Assembly: GCF_000455205.1 (NCBI RefSeq) | Contig: NZ_AUWQ01000007.1 | Location: 20,014-84,013, forward strand | From: Mycobacterium sp. UM_CSW | Lineage (GTDB): Bacteria; Actinomycetota; Actinomycetes; Mycobacteriales; Mycobacteriaceae | DNA: 64,000 nucleotides | Direction of reading: 5' to 3' | Shown: positions 36,790 to 47,700 of the stretch, piece after piece | Position numbering within the stretch: position 1 is the stretch's first letter | How the letters are laid out: each line of letters starts with the position of its first letter | Notes under the pieces: generated by a model | Told to the model about the DNA's origin: nothing | The model's input: the letters and a program-made list of their open reading frames with translations, nothing else | Database searches by the model: none | Position numbers and translations under genes: made by a program

Positions 36790-39700
36790 CTAACCGGTTT
36801 GCGGCTCGGCGCGTCCGAGTTGCGAGCGCCGCGGGTTCGGCCGCGACGGCCACCAGTTCGCCCGCCCGAACAGCGCCGCGACGGCCGGCACCGTGATGGT
36901 GCGTACCAGGAAGGTGTCCAGCAAAATTCCGACACCGATCACGAAACCGCCCTGAACCACGGTGCCGATGCTGGAGAACAGCAGGCCGGCCATCGAGGCC
37001 GCGAAGATCAGGCCCGCGGCGGTGATCACACCGCCCGTCGAGCTCAGCGTGCGAATGATGCCGTAGCGCACGCTGTTCGGGGACTCGTCGCGCATTCGCG
37101 AGACGAGCAGCATGTTGTAGTCGGCGCCGACCGCGACCAGGACCACGAATGCCAGCGGGGGCACGCTCCAATGCAAGTGCTGGCCCAGCATGAACTGGAA
37201 GAACACCACACCGATGCCCACCGCCGACAAGTACGAAACGACCACGGACGCAACCAGATAGAGCGGCGCGACAATCGCACGCAGCAACGCGATCAGGGTC
37301 AGGAGCACGACGATGAGGGTCACCGCGATGATGAACCGGATGTCGTGCTGGTAGTAGTCGCGCGTGTCCTTTAGGCCGACGGTGTATCCCGCCATCGAAA
37401 TCTTGGCGTCCGCCAAGCTGGTGTTCGGTTGGGCTCCCCGAGCGGTCGCGGTGATCGCGTTGACCTGATCCATGGCTTCGGTGCTGAACGGGTTGAGCTT
37501 GGTCTGAACCAAATACCGCACCGAGTGGCCGTCCGGCGAGATGAAGACCTTGGCGGCCTCCTGGAACTCTTTGAGATGTAAAAGCTGCGCCGGGATATTG
37601 AACCCGGCCATCGCCGGTTGCGCCGCATCGTGTTTGAGCGACAGCAAAAACGTCGCCGACTCACTCAGCCCGGCACCCAGCTTCTTGACCTGCTCGACGA
37701 GTTGGGCCACCGCGTCGGCCACCTGCCGGCTCCCACCCGCGAACCGGTCCGCGCCGTTTTGCAGGCTGTTCAGGTTGGACTGCAGGCCACCAGGCTGATC
37801 CATCCCCATGGTGCGCAGCACGTTGGTGAGCTTGCCGACCGCGGTGCGCAGGCGATCGGTCGACGCCTTCAGGGTCTGTCTGTCCGGATAGGCCTGCAGC
37901 TGGTGGGACAGGTCGTTGATGGCGTCGAGGTCCGCTTGGTCGCGGGAGCCGACCAACTGCTCGAACGTCCCGCGGGTTGCGCTGCACGACGCATCGGCGT
38001 CGCAGACGGGGTTGCCCTGCAGCGCCGCCAGCACCGGGCCGATCCAGGCGAACATGTTCTTGGCGGCCGAGAAGTTCCACCCCATGGTGTTGGTCAGCGA
38101 GTTGACGTGGTCGACGAGCTGGGCCGCGATGTCGACCTCTTTGACCAGCGTGTCGCCGCTGTACTGGTTCTTCGTGGAGGAAAGGGCGTTTTCCAGTTCC
38201 TGCACGCTGGCGGCGAGCTGGCTGACCTGGCCGCGCACGTCGCCGAGGCTGTCGGCCAGCGTGCCGGCGCCTTCGACCAGCCGGTTGAGGTCGTTTGTGT
38301 GCTCGTTGATCAGGGTCGACCCGCCGGCCAGAAAGGAGCCGATGGCGCCCGCCTGATAGGTGGCTCGGAATTGTTCCGGCACATTTCCGGTGGGACGAGT
38401 GATGCCGCTGATCGCGGCGATGTTCGGCAGCTGGCTGACGCGGTCGGCCATCTGTTCCAAGTCCGCGAGGGCCTGCGGCGTGCGGAGGTCATGCGGCGAT
38501 TGGATGAGGATGTACTCCGGAATCGACTGGTTCACGGGGAAGTGGCGATCCAGTGCGGCGTACCCGATGGAGCTCGGGGCCGAAGCCCGCAGGGCTTTGC
38601 GGTCGTCGTAGTTGTAGCGCACCAGGCCGGCGCAACTGGCCAAAATGATCAACACCAACACGCTGGCAACCAGGTGCGCCTTCGGCCGGCGCACGATGCG
38701 GATGCCCGAACGCCGCCAGAACCGGGCGGTCAGCTCGCGCCGCGGCTTGACCCAGCCGCGGGGGCCGGCGAGCACCAGGATCGCGGGCAGCAAGGTCATC
38801 GCGGCGAGGAATGCCACGGCGATCCCGATGGCCGAGGACACCCCGACCGTTTCGAACACTCCCATCCGGGCGAAGCTGATGAGGAGGAAGGTGAGGCCCA
38901 CGGTGGTGGCGGACGCGGTGATCACTTTCCCGATCGAGATCATCGCCCTCTTGACCGCCTGGTCGTAATCCGCGCCGGACCGCAGGTAGTCGTGATATCG
39001 GCTGGTCAGAAACACGGCGTAATCCGTTCCGGCGCCGGCCATGATCGCGCTCAGGAACACGATGGACTGGTTCGAGACGCCCGAGCCGGTCAGCTGGGAG
39101 TAGCCCGCCACCAGCGCCTGGGCGATCACCAGCGACAGCCCGATCGTGATCAGCGGCAGCAGCATGGTGACCGCGCTGCGGTACACCACCAGCAGGACGA
39201 TCAGCACCAGCACGGAGATAGCCAGCTCGATCGGTAGCCGGTCCCGATTACCCGCGACCGTGAGGTCGGCGACGGTCGCCGCGGGTCCGGTGACGTTTAC
39301 GGTGAGATGCGTCCCGGGTGGGGCCTGTTCCATCGTGCGTTTGACGATGTCGGCAATGCGGTTGAAGGCGGTGTAGGACTGGGGAGTGCCCAACTCGCCC
39401 GCCACGCCGACCGGCAGTACCCAAGCCTTGTGGTCCTGGCTGGTCACGACCGAGCGCAGCGGTGGGGTGCTGATGAAATCCTGCAGCATCACGACGTCTC
39501 GGGTGTCCGCGCGCAGGGCGTCCACCAGTTTTCGGTACCCGGCCTCGTCGGCGGGGCCGAGCCCCTTGTCGTCAGTCAGGACCACCAACAGGAGATCTTC
39601 CGACGCCGATTCGTGAAACGCCTCGGTCATCTTTCGCGCGGTGACGTTCGACGGTGCGTCGCTGGGCAGGATCGCGAGCGGATGCTTCTGGGCCATCTCG

Positions 39701-39801
39701 TTCAGGGAGGGGAGGGTCAGCGGCATGGCGACCGCAATAGCCACCCAGAGCCCGATCACCGCCCAGGGCCACCGCACCACAAAATCGGCTAGCCGTCGCA
39801 T
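36790..39801 (-). CDS. mmpL10: MmpL-type lipid transporter (TPP-locus MmpL10-like)
   Basis: A 1003-residue RND transporter of the large-lipid MmpL class. TM1 is at about 8-30, the first periplasmic domain to about 190, TM2-6 carry [18 protein letters not shown], a long second periplasmic loop (about 400-760) has helical repeats and a Cys pair (VCDADASC), then TM7-12 with [16 protein letters not shown]. Relay Asp-Tyr residues are intact. It should move diacyl- or polyacyl-trehalose precursors across the membrane. GAGGTGAGG precedes the ATG. It lies between papA and pe on the same strand. Confidence 0.87.
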   Translation of the reverse strand: MRRLADFVVRWPWAVIGLWVAIAVAMPLTLPSLNEMAQKHPLAILPSDAPSNVTARKMTEAFHESASEDLLLVVLTDDKGLGPADEAGYRKLVDALRADTRDVVMLQDFISTPPLRSVVTSQDHKAWVLPVGVAGELGTPQSYTAFNRIADIVKRTMEQAPPGTHLTVNVTGPAATVADLTVAGNRDRLPIELAISVLVLIVLLVVYRSAVTMLLPLITIGLSLVIAQALVAGYSQLTGSGVSNQSIVFLSAIMAGAGTDYAVFLTSRYHDYLRSGADYDQAVKRAMISIGKVITASATTVGLTFLLISFARMGVFETVGVSSAIGIAVAFLAAMTLLPAILVLAGPRGWVKPRRELTARFWRRSGIRIVRRPKAHLVASVLVLIILASCAGLVRYNYDDRKALRASAPSSIGYAALDRHFPVNQSIPEYILIQSPHDLRTPQALADLEQMADRVSQLPNIAAISGITRPTGNVPEQFRATYQAGAIGSFLAGGSTLINEHTNDLNRLVEGAGTLADSLGDVRGQVSQLAASVQELENALSSTKNQYSGDTLVKEVDIAAQLVDHVNSLTNTMGWNFSAAKNMFAWIGPVLAALQGNPVCDADASCSATRGTFEQLVGSRDQADLDAINDLSHQLQAYPDRQTLKASTDRLRTAVGKLTNVLRTMGMDQPGGLQSNLNSLQNGADRFAGGSRQVADAVAQLVEQVKKLGAGLSESATFLLSLKHDAAQPAMAGFNIPAQLLHLKEFQEAAKVFISPDGHSVRYLVQTKLNPFSTEAMDQVNAITATARGAQPNTSLADAKISMAGYTVGLKDTRDYYQHDIRFIIAVTLIVVLLTLIALLRAIVAPLYLVASVVVSYLSAVGIGVVFFQFMLGQHLHWSVPPLAFVVLVAVGADYNMLLVSRMRDESPNSVRYGIIRTLSSTGGVITAAGLIFAASMAGLLFSSIGTVVQGGFVIGVGILLDTFLVRTITVPAVAALFGRANWWPSRPNPRRSQLGRAEPQTG

Positions 39802-39825
39802 ATTGGCCTCACCTCAAACCACACG

Positions 39826-39858
39826 ATTTCGCATTCCGAGAATATTTCCCATTCCGAG
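39826..39858. repeat. Two 15-nt direct repeats in the papA-mmpL gap
   Basis: ATTTCGCATTCCGAG (39826-39840) and ATTTCCCATTCCGAG (39844-39858) differ at one base and start 18 nt apart in the 74-nt gap before mmpL. Their spacing and AT content suggest a regulator site for an internal promoter; this is speculative. Confidence 0.4.
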
Positions 39859-39876
39859 CCATTGAACTACTTCACG

Positions 39877-41298
39877 CTAGGCAACGCGTCCCCAATGGCC
39901 GCTGTCGGCGACCCGCGCGCACACGGACTTCATTGCTTCCATGTAGCGGGTGGCCGATTTCAGGGCGACGGGATTGTCGGGATACATGATCGCCATTGCC
40001 GTGCCCTCGCCGTACCGAAACACGTAAATGGTCAATTGATACGAATAGCGACCGTCGGAATAAATTCCCAAATTATTCGCATAACCCAGGTCAGCCGCGG
40101 CAAGGACGGCGTTGAGCGGCGCGGCTCCGCCGTGCAGGAAGTTCGATACCGGAAAATTCGGCTCCGGCCACTTCAACCACGGCGCCAATTCCAACACGCG
40201 GTAATACGGCACCTTCGCCAAGTCCAGACCCGAATCGAAGGAAGCCTGCGCCGCCCACGCGGCCTCGGCGAACGAGGCCGCGGCTATTGGCACCGTGATC
40301 GGAACCAAGCCGGTAAACCAACCCTGCGTCATGAAATTGTCCGTGGTCCTGCGGGTGTCCCTGGGGGTGAGGCCGTAATACGTAAGGGCCCCGGTGAATT
40401 CGTGCTCTACCAGGGCAAAGCAGGCGAACAGGCCGCCGATGAAGCGCGCACCGACGGCGGTGCAGGCCGACTCGAACCGCTCCGTCTGTTCCGGGTCCAT
40501 CAGGAATTCGGATAGCAACTCACTGCCGCTCGGCTCCGACGGATCACCCAGCGGGAGCGGAAATTCGGGAAAGCCTCCGTTGTTGTTCTCGGCGAAGTCG
40601 ACCCAGGCGCGCACCTGCGGCGACTCCAGGGTCAACGCCGACACGTACTGGCGCTCGCGCGCACAGAAATCGTTGAAGCTGCCTGCCTCGGGAAGCGCGA
40701 GGGGTTCACCGCCGCCGCTCAGCGCCGCATACATCCCGCTGGCCTCCAGCATCGTCGTGCCGACCAGCGTCGCGTCCCCGTGAACATGATCCATGGCGAC
40801 AAAGAAAGTGAAATGACCCTCGTTTCGGACGATTCCGAAGGTGAAACAGCCCCACTCCAGCGGATTCGGAATGGCCACCAGATGCGCCCGAATCTCCTCA
40901 ACCGTCATCGTGCCGTGGTCGATCGGCGTGAATTCAATATCGGCGGGATCGCTGAGGGTGTGCCTGATGAACTCCCCATTTTCAGTAGGTTCGAACCAGC
41001 TGCGGAAGGTGTCATGCCGGCGCAGATACGCATTGACGGCGTGATCCATGGCGGCGATGTCGCACTGGCCGGGTACATCGCAAGTGGCGATGATCTGCCG
41101 AGAGAAGTCAAGCCCGGCGGCCGTCCGCTCGTGGTAGTTGCGAAGGTGCTGGCCTTGCATGTAGCTGACGGGCACCGAACTCACCGGCGCTTGGCGGGCC
41201 TTCTCCAGGGACGCGGCCGTCGGATGCCACGAGATGACCGATCCCACGGTGGGCGTCCAGTCACCGAGTGAGCCGATCCTGATTTTCCCGATGCGCAA
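39877..41298 (-). CDS. papA3: Polyketide-associated acyltransferase (PapA3-like)
   Basis: A 473-residue condensation-domain-fold acyltransferase. The catalytic motif is HVHGD (His171, Asp175) in VAMDHVHGDAT, with Ala where Gly is common, and the DFxxR-like structural region is present near PITVP. Closely related PapA3 enzymes acylate trehalose with fatty acyl groups. I chose TTG at 41298: GGGGAG lies 6 nt before it and the protein then starts RIGKIRIGSL, as in M. tuberculosis PapA3, whereas the upstream extension is not homologous. It is divergent from pks over 453 nt and leads the fadD-pe-mmpL transcript. Confidence 0.87.
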   Translation of the reverse strand: MRIGKIRIGSLGDWTPTVGSVISWHPTAASLEKARQAPVSSVPVSYMQGQHLRNYHERTAAGLDFSRQIIATCDVPGQCDIAAMDHAVNAYLRRHDTFRSWFEPTENGEFIRHTLSDPADIEFTPIDHGTMTVEEIRAHLVAIPNPLEWGCFTFGIVRNEGHFTFFVAMDHVHGDATLVGTTMLEASGMYAALSGGGEPLALPEAGSFNDFCARERQYVSALTLESPQVRAWVDFAENNNGGFPEFPLPLGDPSEPSGSELLSEFLMDPEQTERFESACTAVGARFIGGLFACFALVEHEFTGALTYYGLTPRDTRRTTDNFMTQGWFTGLVPITVPIAAASFAEAAWAAQASFDSGLDLAKVPYYRVLELAPWLKWPEPNFPVSNFLHGGAAPLNAVLAAADLGYANNLGIYSDGRYSYQLTIYVFRYGEGTAMAIMYPDNPVALKSATRYMEAMKSVCARVADSGHWGRVA

Positions 41299-41751
41299 TA
41301 TGTTCTCCCCGAGTTTCACGGCGGCACTTCGGCCCCGCCGGTAGCGAGACCCAAGATAGCCCCCTCCGGCAGCCACCGTCCCCGACATGCACATATCCGC
41401 GCCCAACTGCTCATGGGACGGCGGGCGCCGGTCATCGAACGCACCGTGCAACGGGCCCCGCCGGGCCTTGCCGACAGCCGCAGATCATGACATCTGCGCG
41501 TCGCGGCGCCGGGAACCGGCCGGCGCTTGTAATACTGGTCCGCGTAGGCGATTCGGCTGCGGCAACCCGGGCTGGATGTGTAGATTCGCGATGACAGTCG
41601 CTGTAAGGCAGTACCCGGGGGGGTTCTGCCAGCTCTGGTCCTGGGTGTGTGCAGTGAGCGGCCTAGGACGTGGTTCGAAGTAGCCACGGCTCCGGTGCCG
41701 CAAGGGCCCGCGGGCATCAAATTTTCCGGTCGAAACGGGGAGGACAACCGC
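41299..41751. promoter_or_regulatory. Divergent promoter region between papA and pks
   Basis: 453 nt with no supported gene. It must hold the papA- and pks-directed promoters; I could not fix -10/-35 boxes. A run of seven G (41617-41623) lies about 130 nt before the pks start, and GGGGAGG (41738-41744 region) is the pks ribosome-binding site. The pks frame is open back to 41647 but that extension lacks homology. Confidence 0.45.
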
Positions 41752-44700
41752 ATGACATCCGTCGAGGACCCGATGGAGCGGGCGTCGGCTTCTGGGGGCT
41801 TCGCGATCGTCGGGTACGCGGCGCGTTTTCCGGGTGCGGCGGATGCGGACGAATTCTGGCGGGTGCTGGCCGAAGGCCGGGATGCGATATCGGAGGTGCC
41901 CGAGGACCGGTGGGATGTCGACGAGTTCTTCGATCCGGATCCCGATGTGCCCGGCAAGGTTGTCACCCGTCGGGCGGGCTTCGTCGATGACGTAACCGGG
42001 TTCGACGCGCCGTTTTTCGGCATGTCGGCGCGCGAAGTCAGGTTGATGGACCCGCAGCATCGGCTGCTGCTGGAGACGGCGTGGCGGGCGGTGGAGCATT
42101 CGGGCACCGCGCCAACGGCTTTGGCGAATTCCAACACCGGCGTGTTCGTCGGTTTGGCCACCCATGACTACCTGGGGATGGCTTCCGGCGAGCTGGCTTA
42201 TCCCGAGATCGAGGCCTATATGGCGATCGGGACGTCGAACGCCGCGGCAGCGGGCCGGATCAGCTATCGGATGGGGCTGCAGGGCCCTTCGGTCGCCGTC
42301 GACACCGCATGCAGTTCGTCGTTGGTGGCGATCCATCAGGCATGCCAGGCGCTGCGGTTGGGGGAATGCGACCTCGCGCTGGCCGGCGGCGCGAACGTCA
42401 TGCTCACCCCGGCCACCATGATCACCTTTTCCCACGCACACATGCTCGCGCCAGACGGCAGGTGCAAGACCTTCGATGCGGCCGCCGACGGCTACGTGCG
42501 CGGCGAGGGTTGCGGTGTCATTGTCGTGAAGCGGCTCGAGGACGCGATCCGCGACGGTGACCGCATCAGGGCGGTGATCCGGGGCAGCGCGATCAACCAG
42601 GACGGTGCATCGGGTGGCTTGACCGTCCCGAATGGCATTGCGCAGCAAAAGGTTATCGCCGAGGCGTGCAAGCGCGCCGGCATCGCACCCGGCGACGTCG
42701 GCTACCTGGAGGCACACGGAACCGGGACCTCGCTGGGCGATCCGATCGAGGCGCAGGCGGCAGGCGCGGTGTTCGGCGAGGGGCGCGACCCCAGCCGTCC
42801 GCTGTTAATCGGTTCGGTTAAAACGAATATCGGCCATCTGGAGGCCGCCGCGGGGATCGCGGGCGTGATCAAGGTCATCCTGGCGCTCGAGCACGAGTTG
42901 CTGCCGCGACACCTGCACTTCCGCACTCCGTCGCCACACATTCCATGGGAGCGGCTTGCGGTGCAGGTCGTGCAGGAGGCCACCGCCTGGGAGCGCGACG
43001 GCCGGCCACGCATTGCGGGAGTCAGCTCGTTCGGCTTCGCCGGGACCAACGCGCACGTGATCATCGAGGAAGCGCCCGCAGAGGCGGGGCAGGTCGCGGT
43101 CGCGCCCGGTCCGGGCGACCAACGGTTCCGGGTGCTTCCGCTCTCGGCGCGCACGCCGGCCGCGCTGGTGCAGATCGCCGATCAATACCGCAGCTGGTTG
43201 AGCGCGCACCCGGAAGCCTCGTTGACCGACGTCTGCTTCACCGCCGGGGTGGGGCGAGCGCACTTCGAGCACCGCGCCGCGTTGGTGGTCAACTCGAAGG
43301 AATCCGCCGCCGAGCTGCTCGGTGCGCTCGCGGACGACCGGCCGGCGCCCGGCCTGCTGCGCGGGCTGTCCGACGACACGCCGAAGACCGCGTGGCTGTT
43401 CACCGGTCAAGGCAGCCAGTACCCGGGCATGGCCCGAGAGCTCTTCGACACCGAGCCGGTGTTCGCCGAGACGGTGAACCGCTGCGCGGCGGTGGTCGCG
43501 GACGTTCTCGAAAAACCGCTGCTGGATGTGATTTTCGACGTGGATGGCCCCGACAGCGAAGAGACGTTGCGGCAGACCTCCTACGCCCAGCCGGCCCTGT
43601 TCGCGGTGGAGATGGGCCTGGCCCGGCTGTGGCAGTCGTGGGGGTTCGAACCGGACGTCGTGCTGGGCCACAGCGTGGGTCAATTCGCGGCGGCCTGCGT
43701 GGCGGGCGTGTTCAGCCTGGAGGACGGCGCGCTGCTGATGGCCGAGCGCGGCCGGCTGTTCGGCAGTCTGCCCGAGGGTGGTCGCATGGTCGCGGTGTTC
43801 GCGGCCGCCGAGCGGGTCGAGGCCCTCACCGACGAATTCCCGAGCCTGTCGGTGGCCGCCTACAACGGTGCCAACACCGTGCTTTCGGGGCCGGCGCAGG
43901 ATCTGGACCAGGCGGTGGCCCGGCTGGCGGCCGATGGTGTGCGATGCGACTGGTTGGACACCAGCCACGCCTTCCACTCGTCGTTGCTCGATCCGATCCT
44001 CGACGACTTCGAGTCGTACGCGAATCGGTTTGATTTCAGTCCGCCGCAACGGATTTTGGTGTGCAACCGCACCGGGGCCGCGCTCGGTAGGAGCGTGAGA
44101 CTCGACGGCGCCTACTGGCGTCGCCACGCGCGCCAACCAGTGGAATTCGCCAAGAGCGTGCGCACCCTCGCCGAGCTGAATTGCAAGGTGTTGCTCGAGA
44201 TCGGCCCGCAACCGGTGCTCACCGCCGCGGCCCTGCGGGCCTGGCCCGACCCGGGCACCGCGCCGCGGGCGATCGCCTCATTGCGTCGCGGCGCCGCCGA
44301 CCACCGCCAGATCGGCGAAGCCCTCGCGGGTGCGTATGTCATGGGCCACCTGCCCGACTTCGCCGCCGTCACAGGACCGGCGCGCAAGCTCGACCTGCCG
44401 ACCTACCCGTTCCAGCATCGCGAGTACTGGTATCGCGATAATCGGGAGCGGCCCAACCAGCAGCAGAACACCGCCACCAGCACCGAAACCGTCCGGCTTC
44501 TGGAGGACGGCCGGATCGAGGAACTCGCGGCGCTGCTCGACGGCACGAGCGGCGACCAGCAGACCTTGCATGTGCTGAGAAAGCTTGCCGCACAACACAA
44601 CCAACAGCGTGACACGCGTTCCATCGCGGATGACCGCTACGAGGTTCGCTGGGAGACGTCCACCGCCGAGCCCGCAAAGGTCCCGGACCCCGACGCCGCG

Positions 44701-47700
44701 CTGCCGGCGTGGCTGCTCATCGGCAACGATGCCGAAGCGGTTCGGCCATTGGTCGACGTGCTGACCTCCCGTGGGCACCAGCACCGGATTCTCGGGTTGC
44801 CGGTGTCCGACGCCGACGAGGAGCACCTCGCGGCCGCCTTGCGCGCCGCGGAGGCTGACGAATCGACGTTGCGAGTCCTGCACGTCGCGGCCCTCGATTC
44901 CGACACCGCACCGTCGGCGCGGTCGCTGTTGCGGATGCAACACCGAATCCTAGGTGGAACACGGCGGCTGTTCCGCGCCGCGGTGTCCGCCGAACTGCGC
45001 GCGCCCATCTGGGTGGTAACCCGTGGCGCGCAACGGGTCACCGACGCGGACAGCGTGTCGCCGGATCAAAGCTGCCTCTGGGGATTCGGTCGCGCCGCCG
45101 CGCTGGAGCATCCGCAGGTGTGGGGTGGACTGGCCGACTTGCCGCGAGGCAGCGAAGACGACGCCGACGAATGGTCGCGGCTGATCGACCGGCTGACGGC
45201 CGCACCGCGCGAGTCGGGCGTCAGGGAAGACCAAGTCGCGCTGCGTGATCAGGCCGTCTACGTGCCCCGGCTGGTTCGACGGGCCGGCTCGCCGGCCGCC
45301 GCACCGCTGGCGCTGCGCGGCGACGCAACCTATCTGGTGACCGGAGGGTTGGGTTCGATCGGACTGGAGATCGCCGGCTATTTGGCGGCGCACGGCGCCC
45401 GGCATCTGGTGTTGACCGGCCGGCGCGCCCCCAGTGACGCCGCGCAACAGCGCATCGATGGCATCCATGAACAGCACGGTTGCGAAGTCCGGGTCATCGC
45501 GGCCGATGTCTCCGATGCGCACGACGTCGCGCGCCTGTTGGCCACCGTGCAGGCCGAACTGCCGCCGGTGAAGGGCATCGTCCACGCCGCCGGCGAAATC
45601 GGCACCACCCCGCTGCGCGCCCTGGACGACGACGAGGTCGACCGGGTGTTCGCCGGGAAGGTTTGGGGCGCTTGGAATTTGAGCGAAGCCGCCCTTGACA
45701 CGTTCGGCCTGCAGCTGGACTTCTTCGTGAACACCTCGTCGATCGCCTCGGTGTGGGGCGGGTTCGGTCAGACCGCCTATGGCGCGGCCAACGCCTTCCT
45801 GGACGGGCAGGCCTGGCGACTGCGCGAGCACGGCGTTCCCGCGATCAGCGTCAATTTCGGTCCCTGGTCGGCGGGCATGGCCGACGCGGATGCCCGTGCC
45901 CGACTGGATCGGCGCGGGGTCCGGACATTGGCTCCCTCAGACGCGCTGGCGGGGATGGCCGAGCTCATGGCGGCTGCTGCCGCGCAGGGGGTGGCCAATG
46001 GCGTTGTGGCCCGGATCGATTGGGCCCGCTTCCTGCCGCTCTACCAGCAAGCGGGACGCCGGTCATTGCTCGCCGAGCTGGAGCGCGAGGTGCCGGATTC
46101 CGTTGCCGCGCTGCCCTTGTCGCGGCCGTCCGGGCCGACTCGACTGGTCGAGCAGCTCACCAATGCACCGGTGCAGCAGCGCAAGAAACTTCTCGTCGAT
46201 TATCTGCGCGAGGCGGTGGCGGAGGTGACGCGCGTTGACGCGTCGGAGATCCGCGAGGACGCCGGGTTCTTCGATCTCGGCATGGATTCGCTGATGGCGA
46301 TCGAATTGCGGCAGCGCCTCGAGCAAGGAGTGGGCAAGGAGATACCGGCGACGCTGGCGATGGACCACCCACGCCTGGTGGACGTGGCGGACTACCTGCT
46401 CGCCGACGTGCTCGGGATCGGCGAGCAGACCGAGAGCAAGCCCCGGCCGGCGGCGGCGGTGCCGACGCGCACGGACGAGCCCATCGCGATCGTCGCGGTT
46501 GCGTGCCGTTTTCCCGGCGCGCCGAATCCCGAAGCGTTCTGGGAGTTGTTGGCGGGCGGTGTCGATGCGATCCGGGAAATTCCGGAGGACCGTTTCGACG
46601 TCGACGAGTTCTACGACCCGGACCCGGAGACCCCGGGCAAGATCTACAGCCGCTTCGGCGGATTCATCGACGAAATCGACGGGTTCGACCCGGAATTCTT
46701 CGGTATTTCCCCGCGCGAGGCTGTGTGGATCGATCCGCAACAGCGGCTGATGCTGGAAACCGCGTGGGAGGGCCTGGAGCGGGCCGGCTATTCCCCAGGG
46801 GCCTTGCGCGGCAGCCGAAGCGGCATCTTCGTCGGGGTGGGTGCCAACGAGTACTCGCATCTGCTGTCGGCCGGCTCGGTCGAGAAGCTCGAGCCCCACT
46901 TCATCACCGGCAATGCACTCAATGCCATTTCGGGCCGGGTCGCGTTCGCACTCGGACTCGAGGGACCGGCCGTCGCGGTCGACACCGCGTGCAGCTCGTC
47001 GCTGGTGGCCGTCCATCAGGCCTGCCAGGCATTGCACTCCGGTGACTGCGATTTGGCGTTGGCCGGTGGGGTGAACGTGTTGCTGAGTCCGGTAACCATC
47101 ATCGCCGCGTCACGCGCCAGGATGTTGTCGCCCGTCGGGCGGTGCAAGACCTTCGACGCCTCCGCCGACGGCTATGTGCGCAGTGAAGGCTGCGGGATCC
47201 TGGTGCTCAAGAGGCTGAGCGACGCAGTGCGCGACGGTGACCGGGTTTGCGCGGTCATTCCCAGCAGCGCGGTCAATCAGGATGGCGCATCGAGCGGTTT
47301 GACGGTACCCAATGGTGGTGCGCAGCAACGGCTTATCAGCTCGGCGTTGGCCCGCGCCGGTCTCACCGGCCGGGATGTCGACTACCTGGAGGCGCATGGG
47401 ACGGGTACCGCGCTGGGTGACCCGATCGAGGTGCAGGCGGCGGGGGCCGTCTTCGGCGCCGCGCGGGACGCCGACCGGCCCCTGCTGATCGGGTCGGTGA
47501 AGACCAACATCGGCCACCTCGAGTCGGCATCAGGGGTCGCCGGTCTGATCAAGGTCGTGCTGTCGCTACAGCACGAAATGCTGCCGCAGAGCCTGCACTT
47601 CGAGACGCCGTCGCCGCACATCCCGTGGGATTCGCTACCGGTGCGCGTCGTCGACAAGGCGATTCCGTGGCAGGCCAACGGAAACCCCCGACGGGCGGGC

